Below, piece by piece: positions 37,301-46,342 of a stretch of DNA of 64,000 nucleotides. The translations under genes and the position numbers were made by a program. The notes under the pieces were generated by a model. The model saw only the letters and a program-made list of their open reading frames with translations, had not been told where the DNA came from and searched no databases. The stretch comes from Larus michahellis. Taxonomy: Eukaryota; Chordata; Aves; Charadriiformes; Laridae. Where the stretch lies: assembly GCF_964199755.1 (NCBI RefSeq), contig NC_133899.1, positions 26,763,446 to 26,827,445 of the forward strand, written 5' to 3'. How positions within the stretch are numbered: position 1 is the stretch's first letter; each line of letters opens with the position of its first letter.

Positions 37301-40300
37301 GAAATAAAGGAGACAGCTGAGTATTTTCTAAAGTAACTGTAGATGCATGAGCCTGCAGCAGCCCCTGCCGCTGTCATCAGTGGAAAGTGGGAGAAACACA
37401 AATATTAAGCAAAATTTTGTGAATTTATGTGTTTTCAAAAACACATACTTAATCTTATTAGAAATTATAAACATTCGTAAAAGTAACACTGAAAAACATG
37501 GGTGGGTAAATTACATGGTAAAACTATTCATATTTATGGTTTAGACAGCAAGGCAGAGGGTAGCATATTCTCTCCCCGATGGAATGAAGTGTTAAACCTG
37601 AGGTGTTTAGGTATTTAAGTTTTGTAAAGGGGAGATTAACTGCAAGAATGTTTAAATAATGCATTGTCCAGTTACTTAAACTACTGGGCAGTATTTAATA
37701 TGTACATTAAGTAATAAAATGACCATGGCTGGTTTTGTTTCTTTTAGACTAGAAACCTGAAAAGGCACGAGCTCATGTCTTGGGGGGTAGAAGTGACCTG
37801 CTGCAAATAAAAAAAAAAAATTTATCTTGTAATGGAGCTGTTAGCTAAAAATTGTTCAAACAAATTTGCATGTTTTAAAGCATCTGGACAAGACACCAGA
37901 GACAAGATTGTCTGCGTCCAAGGCACAGTGTCCTTTCTCAGGAGGCAGCTGGTCTCTGCAGTATTGCGTAGGCTCTTTGGCATGACGAGAGTTGTGGCGT
38001 TGCTCTCTTGGCAGGGCTGTCGCTTCCTTCCCAAAGCACAAGAGCAGCTTCTGGGTGGAGGTCGCCATGGCGGTGGGCTCTCGCTCTGCTGAAGAATGCC
38101 ATCAGAAGTATGTCGAAGAACAACAGTCAAAAAGTTCCAAAACATGTGTCAAGAAGAGCACCACTTCACTAAAAGCGGAACAGAAAGGTACTGACATCTT
38201 GGTTCTGGGTATTTGGTGTCTTTAAATAATTTTGAATTCAATATTTACTATGTAATGAGAGGTACAGAGATAAATACGTATCAGAGTCCAACAGTGAAGA
38301 AGGCCGTCTTCTGTAGCATGAAGGTTTGTTGCAGAGCTTGGAGGGTGTCATAAATGATTGAAACTACAAGAAGAGAAAGGATATTTTTAGTCTTCTAGTT
38401 TTTTGGCCTGATGAGAAGACTTAAACTGGCCTTGCCACCTAAGGGAAAATAGCTATTTATATCTTAAGAGGCTGTTGGAGGCCTAGTAGATAACAAGCTC
38501 CGCGTAGAGCTGTCTATTCAAAAGGGATAACAGGGTGCTTGGATGTGCTCAGGGCAGTGTGGAATGAGAACAGCAAAGTTACATCCTCTGGTGTCTGGTA
38601 CTGATGTGCCTGTTGGTGTTTTCTGTCCAGTTCTGAATAAGTAATTCATCTTTACAGAAAGGAATTTATGTTTATAGCGAGTATGCCCTGAAGTGAAAGG
38701 CACAGGATGCTCAATCCAGTTATTTAACACAGGGAAGGTTACAATGACTTGGCAAGTGCTTAGGTGAGGAAAGCCAAAGATGGCTCTGCTGATGTCTCTT
38801 GGCGGCTAAAGCTGTGCGTCAGTCCCCACTTACTGAAAGCATTAAAATCACTTTTTCTGTCCAAATGAGGAGATTCAGCTTACAGTTACTGGACTTCACA
38901 CGGGAATGCTTGGCTCCAGTTCTGTAGCCTCCGTAATGCAGAGCAGGTGATCTTGGGGGCTGCCCTGCCCTGAAAGTCAGGCAACGCTGATTTTTGTGCA
39001 GACTTGGAAAAGCAGCAGGCTGAGAGTTCAGGCACAGAACAGCACACTTCATTTTTACTTGAATGTTTCTTTGAAATGTTTGTTGCAGTTACAGAATTGG
39101 TGTGAGAATCTGCTGGGTATCAGTTTTGTAAGGAATTTTATTCAGCTTTGATAGTGGTGGCATTATTCTCAAGCATTTTCAAGCGTAGCTAGGAACCATC
39201 TTATTTTGCCTGTTATCATGGTATCAAAATTCCCTGCACTTCTGTGATTACGCAAGCTCTTTCTAATGTTACTGTTCATTTCTCCCCTGATGATATCCTA
39301 CAGAGAATTTTTTCCTGTTTCACCCTGACATTATCAGGCTGCAGACTCCTCTATCAAGAAGAGACAGCTGTTCTGGTTACTGAGCATTCGTAAAGGGTCA
39401 GTCTGCCACAGTGTTTTCAGATGCTTTGCTTTGAGGAAAACCATGTTTGGGACCTCTCGGATTCACCTGGGCCTTTCAGTGCTAAGACACTCTAAAATGA
39501 CTGTAGCAAAGCAAAGGACTAAATCCACTCCTGTGTGGTACTTGGCAAGGATCTTCCTTGGCAGTTAGGAGCTGTTCGTTGGCCTTCTCTCAGAAGGCGA
39601 GTGCATCCTGTTAACGATGAATCTTAGCACAGATACAAAAATACTTGGTTCTTCTGACAATCTGTGAGCTGTGGATTCATTTTCTTCTTCACTTGACTGA
39701 CTGCATAAGCAGCTATTTTAGTTTTTGTCTGAAGGTGAGGATATTGGGAAGGTGTTCTTCTAAACTTGCCCCAAAAGTCACTTGTAAGGGAAAGCAGAGG
39801 ATAGGAATGCACACACCAGTGGAAGTGGCAAAGCCCTTTCTTTCCTTTAAGTAGGTTTAATGGCTCATCGTTTAGGTGTGGTAATTGGGTTAAGGTTAGC
39901 ATGTACAGTTGTATCCTTTGCAAAAGTCTCAGATGAGCATTCCATAAATATCGTGTCAAGGATGCTAAATGAGTCTCTGTGCAGCACAGCCTTTGTTTGA
40001 GCACTTTATGCCTCTTGACATGGGTGATATATCTTAGTGTCTTTTGTCTACGAAATGCAGATGCAGGGATAACTACGTTAAAATCGTAATAAAATAGCTG
40101 ATGTGTGTACGACACTTGCAATGGCTATGTAAGGCTCTACAGTAAGCTTCCGATCAAGGTGTAGTAGTGCAATTTGTTTTCAAAGCCTAAATTGCATAAG
40201 AAGTCAAAGAATCACAAAGAAGCTATAAGACATTTCTGCAAAAGAGAGACTGGACTCTGTATTGCTAGCATTGATTGCAGTCAGCAAATTTTAAAACCAT

Positions 40301-43300
40301 GCTACATAATATTAATTGTTCTAAGACATCAGTTTTGATTCATGCAGATAAGAAAGCGCCAGTTGCGATAACTGCCAAAGTGGGAACCTTAAAAAGAAAG
40401 CAGCAGATGAGAGATTTCCTGGACCATTTGCCGAAGGACAACCACGACGACATTTTCACTGCAACCCCCTTTCAGAACAGAAGAGTAAAGGTAAATCTGG
40501 GCAAACAGTGTATATCTGCACACGCTTTTCTGCTTAGTATGTCAAGGGTGTGTTACAAGTCTGCTGGTTCAGTTCCATCAATAAAACCTTGTGGAAGTAG
40601 GGGAAGATGCTTATTTTCCTTGATTTGGACTGCTGGCAGTGAGCATGCATGGAATGTGGCTTCTGCAGATGAGGATTGCCACTGAACAGATGTGTAAAAC
40701 CCGTCTCTGGTGGCGTGTCCCTTCCGCCTCTGCAGGCAGAACTTGTGATGCTGTGAAGCATTGGTTGTGCAGTGATATTGCTGTCCTGGGGCTGCCCCTT
40801 GGATCCTTGTGCTGTGGAACTGCTTATTTTCTGAAGTCTCTCCTCTCAGCACATCTCACATTTAAACCCGCTTCTCTCTGGATGCTGTTCAGGGGTGGGT
40901 GTCTCTGGGAGTTGTGGTGTTCTCTCACCCTGGCCCTTGCCCGTCCTTTACTTGCTCTCCAATTGGGCTGAGGAGCTGCCCCCTTCCCCTGTTTGGGTTG
41001 GTTTCAGCTAGAGGAGTGCCCTCCCCAGGCAGCCACAGACAGGCAGCAGATGCAGCAGTGGAGCGGAGAGCATTACACTTCCCTGATAGACTATTTAGTT
41101 AGTTAAGACTCTTTTTGTATTTAAAGAGAAAGCCACTCATTTATCAAGAGAATAATTTATTTTTTCCCTGTAGACAATTTTTGAAGTATATTTCACGATG
41201 CATCTTTCTTTTTGCTGTTTTCTGACCAAACTAGCGCTGCCTGTTAAAACCAGCACCTCAGTTCCAGCAGGGACTCCAAAGGGCATCTAGATGTCTCTTG
41301 ATATGTTTGTTCTTCTGTGAGTTTTCTTTGTGGCAACAGTGTGTTTCTTACTTTGGCAGTGTCCAGAGTGGGGTAAGGCCATGGGTTGCTGTTGAAGCAG
41401 CAGTAACTTCATTGCTTTCTATAAACTGCAGTGTATTATGGAGAAATCGCCATGACTAGTGTGAATGGGTGACCTGTTAAAGAATCGGCGTCCATGGCCA
41501 AGACACCCTGTTTTTGCAGAGGGATGCTCCAGCAGACTCTTCCTTTAGTAGAATACAGTTTCAGCCAGTGATTCAATATGATTCTCTCTTTCTTTTTTCT
41601 TTTTTTTTCTAAATTCATTTTGCCTAGCTTGTGCTGTGCAAAAGCAACTAACCTCCTTCTGTTGTGTATGGTGAGAGGTATACCTCCGGAGATAAATCCT
41701 GTGTATTTCAGAGTCGTGAGCTGATTTGCCTTCCATGATTGAGTCCAGCCCTCCCTTGAACCTGTGCAGACTCTTCACATCTGCAACTTCTTGTGCTGAG
41801 TTCCAGAGCTGAATTGTTTGCTCTGTGAAGCAGCGTAATCTTTTATTTGATCTGAACTTACATCTGCTGACTTTGTTCTTCTCTCCTCATGGGGAAGAGA
41901 CGGGGAACAACTGTCTGGTCCCTGTTCACCCCTGATACTAGTTATAGCTCACCCACCCCAGGACCCGCTGTGCTTTTGATCATCTGTGTTTGTTCTCTCT
42001 GAACCTTTCCAGTTCTCCTCTCCCTTCAAGATGGAAGGACTAGTCCACTGAGTAATCCCGAAATCCTCCTCCTAAGTCGTAATCATAGAATCATAGAATT
42101 GCTGAGGTTGGAAGGGACCTTTAAGATCATCGAGTCCAACCTTTAACCTACCCTGACAAAAGCCACTTCTAAACCATGTCCCTCAGTGCCCCATCTACCC
42201 CTTTTTTTAAACACCTCCAGGGATGGTGAATCCACCACCTCCCTGGGCAGCCTATTCCAATGTTTAATAACCCTTTCAGTGAAAAAACGTTTCCTAATAT
42301 CCAATCTAAACCTCCCCTGACGTAACTTGAACCCGTTTCCTCTCGTCCTGTCGCTTGTCACCAGGGAGAAGAGGTCAGCCCCCATCTCTCTACAGCCCCC
42401 TTTCAGGTAGTTGTAGAGGGTGATAAGGTCTCCCCTCAGCCTCCTCTTTTCCAGGCTAAACAACCCCAGCTCCCTCAGTCGTTCTTCATAAGGTTTGTAA
42501 TGGTCAGCTTTGAGCTTGCAATTTTAATCAGAAATGATTTTTTGAATCATTTGGCTGTAGTAGCAGCCAAAGAAGGCCAGCGGAATGTTCGGCACCAAGG
42601 GGGGGAGTATTAAGAGCAAGATGGAGGCATCATTTGTCTGCTGTGTTGAGCCCTCGCACACCCGCAGCCTGCATACTGTGCACATTGCTGGCTTCCGTGT
42701 CTCATGAGGGACACAGTGGAGTCAAGGAGTCAAAAACACAGCTGAAGTGAGGAGGGGAATGGAGCGACTGCCTGTTGAGGAGTGAATAGTCTGGGACTCC
42801 TCCCTTTGGGGAGGAGGGGGGGACATGATCAAGGTTCAGAGTTGTGAAGAGGCTGTGTCCTGTCACCACTCTGAGACAGACCTGTGAGAAGCCTTTTCAT
42901 CAGACTTGTTAAAAAGGACAGGTCATTGATTGCTCTGATGTGGCTTTGTAGTTGCCAATGTTCCGGGGAAGCCTAGATGATGATGACGACTTTGCACTTA
43001 CGGACAACCCCATCACGCCTTCCTCTGCTGTCTTCCCTATGGCAAAAACCCCTCAGTGTGAGCATATCAGCCCTGGTATGCTGGTGCCCATCAACAGGTA
43101 GGAGCTCCTGCTGCTGTCCCTCTACTAACCTTTGCCTCTCTCTTTTTCCCCAAGATTGTGTTTTGTCTTCTGAGAAAGATCACTGATGGAACTGGGACAA
43201 CCAGTTCACCTCCAGACTCAGAGCATGCATCCCGCAGTGCTTGAGCGATGTGTTTAGAGAAAGCTCTTTCCATCAACAGCATGTGTGGTTTGAGCTACTC

Positions 43301-44846
43301 GACTAAGCGTGGGCAACAAAAACAATGGCAATAGCAGGTCCTTTTACTCTTGGAGGGGGCTGTGATTTGGGCTTCAGCCTCAGCAGAGGTTTCTCGGCTC
43401 ATTTTGAGCCTTAAACCTGTTAATGAAATTGCTTCAGGCTTTACTTGAAACAAACTGGAATCACCTTGAAGCTTGCCGAGTAACTGGCATTTTATCTAAA
43501 GGACAAGAAACAAACATCTTCATCACCTTCCCAGATGCTTTGTCTGATATTTGCATTAGGAGATCTAGCATGTGATCTACTTAACCACTTCTGTGGTGTT
43601 ATACTCCCAGAGCTGCTGGTATATTTAATTGACCAACTGTTTTTAATGAACATGCTGATTTTCTTTCTGAATGAGAGCTGTATGTATGATGCCTTTAACC
43701 ATATCCAGCGGATTCTGTAGGCGGCACAGTAGCGATGCTAACGTGCTCGATCACACCTGCAGGAATGATTATGACAGGCACGTGTTCCGGATGCAGAAGA
43801 ATGCACAGGGCAGCAGAGGCACCTGGGACAAGGTCAAGAAGAAGTCGGTAATGCTGGTTTCCTTCAATGTTGCCTAGTTCCACCTTAATGATGCAGAGCT
43901 TTGCAAAGCAGCAGCAAAAGAATCCCAGGATCACAGACCAGTTTTGTATATTCAAGACACAAAACAGGAGCGCTCCCCTTCTTCCTCTTAGACTTCTATG
44001 TTTTTTTTATCTATTTCTCTTGGAGAAAGGTTCTGTTTGTTAGAAAAGAGCTATTTATCATCAGGATTGAACACGCTGCTTTTTTTTTTTAGGATTTGTA
44101 ACTGCTTTTCAATTCTGTGATCTCTAGGTGCATTAAGTTCCTGCTATATTCTTCAGTTCAGTGGGAAAGGAAACAATGCTTCTCACCTTCTGTCAGATTG
44201 TCCCTGAATTTATGTATTTATTTCTTCAGTATCCTAGATTCTGTAATTCTTCAGGCTTTTCCATGAAAAGCTGAGATCCCAGAGGCAGAAAAATGGCTTG
44301 TGCCTCCAGTTCAGTGAAAGCATGTGTGGTAGTTGGACAGTTTGAATTTATATAAGGATGTAGCGTAGTGATAGGGCAACTTAACTCCAGAGTGGGAGGG
44401 AGGCTATGCCATTCCCCCAGCTGTTCTGAGGCTCCTGCGCTGGTGCTGTAGCAGCTGTCTGAGCAGAGCCTTCTTCTCCTCTTCATCAGGCTGGAGGTGT
44501 GCTTGCTACACCAGCTTCACGCAGAACTGACTTCACTTCCAGTAACAGTAAGTATTCTTTGTTTCTCCTTCTTCATTTCAGGCTCCTTCACTTATTTTCA
44601 TGTTGCCACTGGCTTGTTGGGGGGCCACAGTCTGGGCATTTAATAATTTTTCCACAGTTGTTTCTCATAAGAGCCTTTGTTTTTTGGACCTTCTGTAACT
44701 GCTTGTCCAGCTCAGGCATGTGCTAATAATCCCCCTGTTTTCTTATTGCAGAAGTGAAGCAGAAGTCTGTTGTAGGGAAGCTCTTTGTGGATGAGGCAGC
44801 AGATTCATCAGATGAAGAACAGGACCATTCCTATTTTTCTGTCTAA
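24726..44846 (+). CDS. MIS18BP1: MIS18BP1 (M18BP1/KNL2), Mis18-binding protein 1: whole gene, 16 coding exons
   Basis: The product recruits the Mis18 complex and HJURP so that new CENP-A is loaded at centromeres after mitosis. Coding exons: 24726-25343, 26983-27094, 28164-28702, 30455-30531, 31037-31167, 31632-31719, 32030-32193, 33392-33558, 34533-34641, 36241-37117, 38015-38187, 40348-40490, 42952-43097, 43763-43847, 44490-44547, 44752-44846. All phases join, giving about 1,193 aa (human about 1,130). Domain order: repeated N-terminus (1-64); Mis18-binding segment with GTLTP (85-89) and ESPAKIF (153-159); SANTA domain (about 426-518); CENP-C-like motif (about 591-607); SANT/Myb (about 947-990); conserved '[18 protein letters not shown]' block; acidic C-terminus. 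The first ATG of the array is the first in the predicted transcript. Uncertain points are the exon 1 donor and exon 9 acceptor. One intron is GC-AG. Confidence 0.95.
25553..26497 (+). mobile_element. CR1 LINE fragment in MIS18BP1 intron 1, sense orientation
   Basis: The reading begins at the RT motif '[19 protein letters not shown]' (25,593-25,650). It continues through 'CKFADDSK', '[14 protein letters not shown]', '[12 protein letters not shown]', '[25 protein letters not shown]' and the 3' UTR ending 'CCTTTAAAGGTCCCTTCCAAGCC' near 26,470. Stops and frameshifts show it is dead. It is 5'-truncated and fills most of intron 1 (25,344-26,982). Confidence 0.95.
26983..27094 (+). CDS. MIS18BP1: MIS18BP1 coding exon 2
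   Basis: The exon lies between ttgcattcag| and AAAAAG|gtacttg. It reads '[15 protein letters not shown]' and then '[20 protein letters not shown]', which resembles the human 'IFLPVKQKIQCQQEKK' block. It ends in phase 1, which fits exon 3. Confidence 0.85.
27095..28163 (+). other. MIS18BP1 intron 2
   Basis: No transposon or repeat stands out. A segment at 27,212-27,285 is flanked by AG and GT and looks exon-like, but at 74 nt it would break the reading frame (see rejected items). Confidence 0.6.
28164..28702 (+). CDS. MIS18BP1: MIS18BP1 coding exon 3 (acidic, contains a GEEEIL triplication)
   Basis: Acceptor tgggcag|, donor GAAGAG|gtggga, 539 nt, aa 244-423. The aspartate-rich '[18 protein letters not shown]' matches the human 'FVLESVDSADE' region, and '[13 protein letters not shown]' matches human 'ATPRLHITIPRRSK'. 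An 18-bp unit is repeated three times at 28,493-28,546. Confidence 0.9.
28493..28546 (+). repeat. Triplicated 18-bp coding repeat (GEEEIL x3)
   Basis: Three adjacent identical 18-bp units add three GEEEIL hexapeptides at about aa 354-371 of MIS18BP1, in frame. I do not recall this repeat in the human protein. Confidence 0.95.
28703..30454 (+). other. MIS18BP1 intron 3
   Basis: About 1.75 kb without a recognisable gene. It contains a perfect 14-bp palindrome, ATTTCAATTGAAAT, near 29,988-30,001 and an (AT)n microsatellite near 30,290-30,314. Confidence 0.7.
30290..30314. repeat. (AT)n microsatellite
   Basis: About 12 uninterrupted TA dinucleotides in MIS18BP1 intron 3. Confidence 0.95.
30455..30531 (+). 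CDS. MIS18BP1: MIS18BP1 coding exon 4 (start of SANTA domain)
   Basis: Acceptor ttttttgtaacag|, donor GGAA|gtaaga, 77 nt. It reads '[20 protein letters not shown]', which aligns with human '[22 protein letters not shown]', the first part of the SANTA domain. Confidence 0.95.
31037..31167 (+). CDS. MIS18BP1: MIS18BP1 coding exon 5 (SANTA domain)
   Basis: Acceptor tcttcttag|, donor GAGG|gtaaga, 131 nt. It encodes '[20 protein letters not shown]' followed by '[20 protein letters not shown]', a close match to the human SANTA core. Confidence 0.95.
31632..31719 (+). CDS. MIS18BP1: MIS18BP1 coding exon 6 (end of SANTA domain)
   Basis: Acceptor caaacag|, donor AGAAG|gtaatt, 88 nt. It encodes '[20 protein letters not shown]' followed by '[10 protein letters not shown]', matching the human '[20 protein letters not shown]' segment. 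Confidence 0.95.
32030..32193 (+). CDS. MIS18BP1: MIS18BP1 coding exon 7 (charged linker)
   Basis: Acceptor aaccattag|, donor AGCT|gtgagt, 164 nt. It is a lysine- and glutamate-rich linker between the SANTA domain and the CENP-C-like motif, with no domain of its own. Confidence 0.9.
32194..33391 (+). other. MIS18BP1 intron 7
   Basis: About 1.2 kb of intron with ordinary composition. No repeat or gene is recognised. Confidence 0.7.
33392..33558 (+). CDS. MIS18BP1: MIS18BP1 coding exon 8 (CENP-C-like motif)
   Basis: Acceptor gcttgtag|, donor GCATG|gtaaga, 167 nt. It encodes '[17 protein letters not shown]', with the arginines, prolines and aromatic-Trp pair of a CENP-C motif, followed by '[17 protein letters not shown]'. 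In non-placental vertebrates this motif lets M18BP1 bind CENP-A nucleosomes directly. Placental mammals have lost it. Confidence 0.95.
33559..34532 (+). other. MIS18BP1 intron 8
   Basis: No repeat or gene is recognised. A second possible acceptor for exon 9 lies at its 3' end (34,501-34,502). Confidence 0.6.
34533..34641 (+). CDS. MIS18BP1: MIS18BP1 coding exon 9 (basic linker)
   Basis: It encodes '[13 protein letters not shown]' followed by a lysine-rich stretch; donor AAAG|gtaaaa. The acceptor at 34,531-34,532 follows a T-rich tract. An alternative at 34,501-34,502 (cttgcag) is also in frame and would add ten residues. Confidence 0.75.
34642..36240 (+). other. MIS18BP1 intron 9
   Basis: About 1.6 kb with no transposon recognised. 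The last 150 nt are open in the coding frame and preceded by a good acceptor at 36,089-36,090, so they may be used as an alternative exon extension. Confidence 0.6.
36241..37117 (+). CDS. MIS18BP1: MIS18BP1 coding exon 10 (long linker, start of SANT/Myb domain)
   Basis: 877 nt, aa 669-961, acceptor cctctctttcag|. The region is low-complexity, Ser/Lys-rich and probably disordered. It contains '[12 protein letters not shown]' and '[20 protein letters not shown]', the latter like human 'NTSNIPVILEPETEES'. The end, '[13 protein letters not shown]', begins the SANT domain. The donor is CCACAG|gcaagt, a GC donor, because no GT donor gives the phase needed by exon 11. Confidence 0.92.
37118..38014 (+). 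other. MIS18BP1 intron 10 (GC-AG class)
   Basis: The 5' splice site is AG|gcaagt and the 3' site ctcttggcag|. Only this pair keeps the SANT domain in frame ([11 protein letters not shown]). No repeat is recognised inside. Confidence 0.85.
38015..38187 (+). CDS. MIS18BP1: MIS18BP1 coding exon 11 (SANT/Myb domain)
   Basis: Acceptor cttggcag|, donor AAAG|gtactg, 173 nt. It encodes '[20 protein letters not shown]' and '[15 protein letters not shown]', nearly the human sequence ([20 protein letters not shown]), with the SANT tryptophan and helix-3 pattern. Confidence 0.95.
38188..40347 (+). other. MIS18BP1 intron 11
   Basis: About 2.2 kb of unique-looking sequence. No gene, RNA gene or transposon is recognised. 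Confidence 0.65.
40348..40490 (+). CDS. MIS18BP1: MIS18BP1 coding exon 12 (conserved [15 protein letters not shown] block)
   Basis: Acceptor catgcag|, donor GTAAAG|gtaaat, 143 nt. It encodes '[20 protein letters not shown]' followed by '[19 protein letters not shown]', the best-conserved block of the C-terminal half compared with human. Confidence 0.95.
40491..42951 (+). other. MIS18BP1 intron 12
   Basis: About 2.5 kb. It holds one antisense CR1 fragment (42,080-42,490). I see nothing else in the rest. Confidence 0.7.
42080..42490 (-). mobile_element. CR1 LINE fragment (3' end), antisense in MIS18BP1 intron 12
   Basis: The minus strand reads '[20 protein letters not shown]', '[13 protein letters not shown]', '[20 protein letters not shown]' and '[15 protein letters not shown]', the standard C-terminus of CR1 ORF2. 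The CR1 3' UTR follows and ends in ATTCTATGATTCTATGATT (42,081-42,099 on the + strand as its complement). It is 5'-truncated and looks relatively young. Confidence 0.97.
42952..43097 (+). CDS. MIS18BP1: MIS18BP1 coding exon 13
   Basis: Acceptor gctttgtag|, donor CAACAG|gtagga, 146 nt. It encodes '[16 protein letters not shown]' and then '[20 protein letters not shown]', matching human 'SSVIFPLVKTPQCQHVSPGM'. Confidence 0.95.
43763..43847 (+). CDS. MIS18BP1: MIS18BP1 coding exon 14
   Basis: Acceptor cacctgcag|, donor AAGTCG|gtaatg, 85 nt. It encodes '[20 protein letters not shown]' followed by 'TWDKVKKKS', like human 'RNDCDKYVFRMQKYHKSNGG'. Confidence 0.93.
44490..44547 (+). CDS. MIS18BP1: MIS18BP1 coding exon 15
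   Basis: Acceptor cttcatcag|, donor AACA|gtaagt, 58 nt. It encodes '[19 protein letters not shown]', resembling human 'FSTPTPRRKTPFNTD'. Confidence 0.9.
44752..44846 (+). CDS. MIS18BP1: MIS18BP1 last coding exon 16
   Basis: Acceptor cttattgcag|, 95 nt to the TAA stop at 44,844-44,846. It encodes '[20 protein letters not shown]' and ends '[11 protein letters not shown]', matching the human acidic tail (IGKLF...DEEEKDYYFS). Confidence 0.95.
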
Positions 44847-45200
44847 TGAACTCTGTGGATTTTATTAATTCAACACTTACATGTCTCTTGTGTGAAGCAC
44901 AGGGCTTTGGCTACCCCCGTGAGGGTCCTATGGTGTTAAGAGTTTGGTTTGGAAAGTTTGACCTGCCGTGTTTTTTATGTGTTTTAACACTGTTCTCTTG
45001 CTGTCTCTGCAGCAATGTTTGTCATTTTCCATGTGTACAAAGTGACACTTTCTTGCCCAGGCTCCTCTTCCCATGGCCCTGTTTCTCCTGGGGGAGGGAG
45101 AAATATACTCGGATACCAATTATGGGCAAGTTTTGGTTCGTTTTAAGATAAGATACTTTATCTTGTTGGTTGTACAATAAACTTACACTTTAGTTACAGA
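44847..45200 (+). terminator. MIS18BP1: MIS18BP1 3' UTR and poly(A) signal
   Basis: A canonical AATAAA lies at 45,176-45,181, about 330 nt after the stop, followed by T-rich sequence. Cleavage is inferred at about 45,195-45,210. Confidence 0.8.
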
Positions 45201-45209
45201 GTGTACCAT

Positions 45210-46080
45210 TATAATTGCTTTTCAATTTCCTCTACTGAGAGTTTGAATTTTTACATTTCCTTAATGTAATTAAAAAGGACAAGCTTATTTGATGATAAAT
45301 CAGATTCTTTGGGGAGGAGAAGCAGGCTTGACGAGCAATCCATCAGCCTTGTTTCAGCTACCTGGGCCTGTATGTTTTCATCCTCTCTCTTGTTTTTAGA
45401 TAGACATGGATGGTGACCCCAGCCTGGTGCTGGTCTGTGCCGTGTCAGCAAGGTTATTTATCTCTGCTCCTGTCCCTTGCTCCTGTACAGGCCCCTTCAT
45501 GAAGGCCCTCCAGAAAGGGCTGGGAAGGAATAAAAATACAAAGTTCTTTTTCTGAGGAGCCACGGGGCGGCAGCAGCGAGCTGCGGGCTGGAGGGAGGCG
45601 GCGGCCGGAGGGAAGGGGGAAGCGATGGCCGCAGCGCTGGAGATAGATAGGGAGATGGCAGCTGTGAGGCCACCTAAGGGCAAGGGAACGCACTGGCTGC
45701 CCTGGGCCCCTCCATCTCTACTTCAAACCTAGCGAGCCCTTCAGCGTTTGGGCAAGAAGCATAAGGAACACCGGCAGTTCACTTTTTTCCTAGGAAACAA
45801 GGGTACCAATCTTGCAGTAACTGCAGCTAGACACCTTCCCCTCTGTCACCACCTTTCTGCTTAAGCCAGAAAGCTGTACTTTGTCAAAACACTTCTGCCA
45901 TTATTCTAATTTCTAAAGGCATGTTGGAATGACCATACCCAGCCTTCACTGTAGGTATTCACCCCAACAGCCGTGGAGGCATGGGTCTGTGTGGCACAGC
46001 AGGCAAGTGTGGGATCCTGCTGGAGGCAGAGGCGGTGGGGAGTGCTCAGCAGAGAGCCAGAAGTGGGCTGTAGCATACCA
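45210..46080. other. Short intergenic gap between two convergent genes, with a small GC-rich island
   Basis: The poly(A) signals of MIS18BP1 (+) and FANCM (-) are only about 0.93 kb apart. Within the gap, 45,558-45,650 is GC- and CpG-rich, unlike its flanks, and ends in a well-placed ATG at 45,625 that opens a 35-codon frame. No known gene is recognised here. Confidence 0.7.
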
Positions 46081-46103
46081 AAAGCCCTGATGTTTCTGCA
46101 AGA

Positions 46104-46109
46104 TTTATT
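46104..46109 (-). terminator. FANCM: FANCM poly(A) signal
   Basis: The + strand TTTATT is AATAAA on the minus strand, about 86 nt after the FANCM stop codon. The 3' UTR is therefore very short, about 100-120 nt. Confidence 0.75.
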
Positions 46110-46194
46110 TACATATTTTACAGTGAATTAAAACTCAGTAAAGTGCAGTTAAAAGAAAAGAGCCTGGGAGTGCAGAAACCAAGCTTCGCTCCCC

Positions 46195-46342
46195 TCAGCT
46201 CTTGGCAGCTGCGTTGCTTCTCCCCTTCACACAGAGGTCCTGGGGCAGCAGCTGTGCGTCAAACCCATAGCGGAGGTAGCGGTAGATCTCCTCTGCCTTC
46301 TGCTGGCTGACCTGGGCGCCCACAGCAATGTCCAGCGGGGAG
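46195..46342 (-). CDS. FANCM: FANCM last coding exon (C-terminal helix-hairpin-helix)
   Basis: Acceptor gtctcttacag|, stop TGA at 46,195-46,197. It encodes 'SSPLDIAVGAQVSQQKAEEI' followed by 'YRYLRYGFDAQLLPQDL', like human 'YAQVTHQKAEEIYRYIHYVF'. Confidence 0.95.

Noticed and set aside
39624..40121. A 165-codon minus-strand frame antisense to MIS18BP1 intron 11
   Set aside because: No recognisable motif or promoter; it is intronic and most likely chance.
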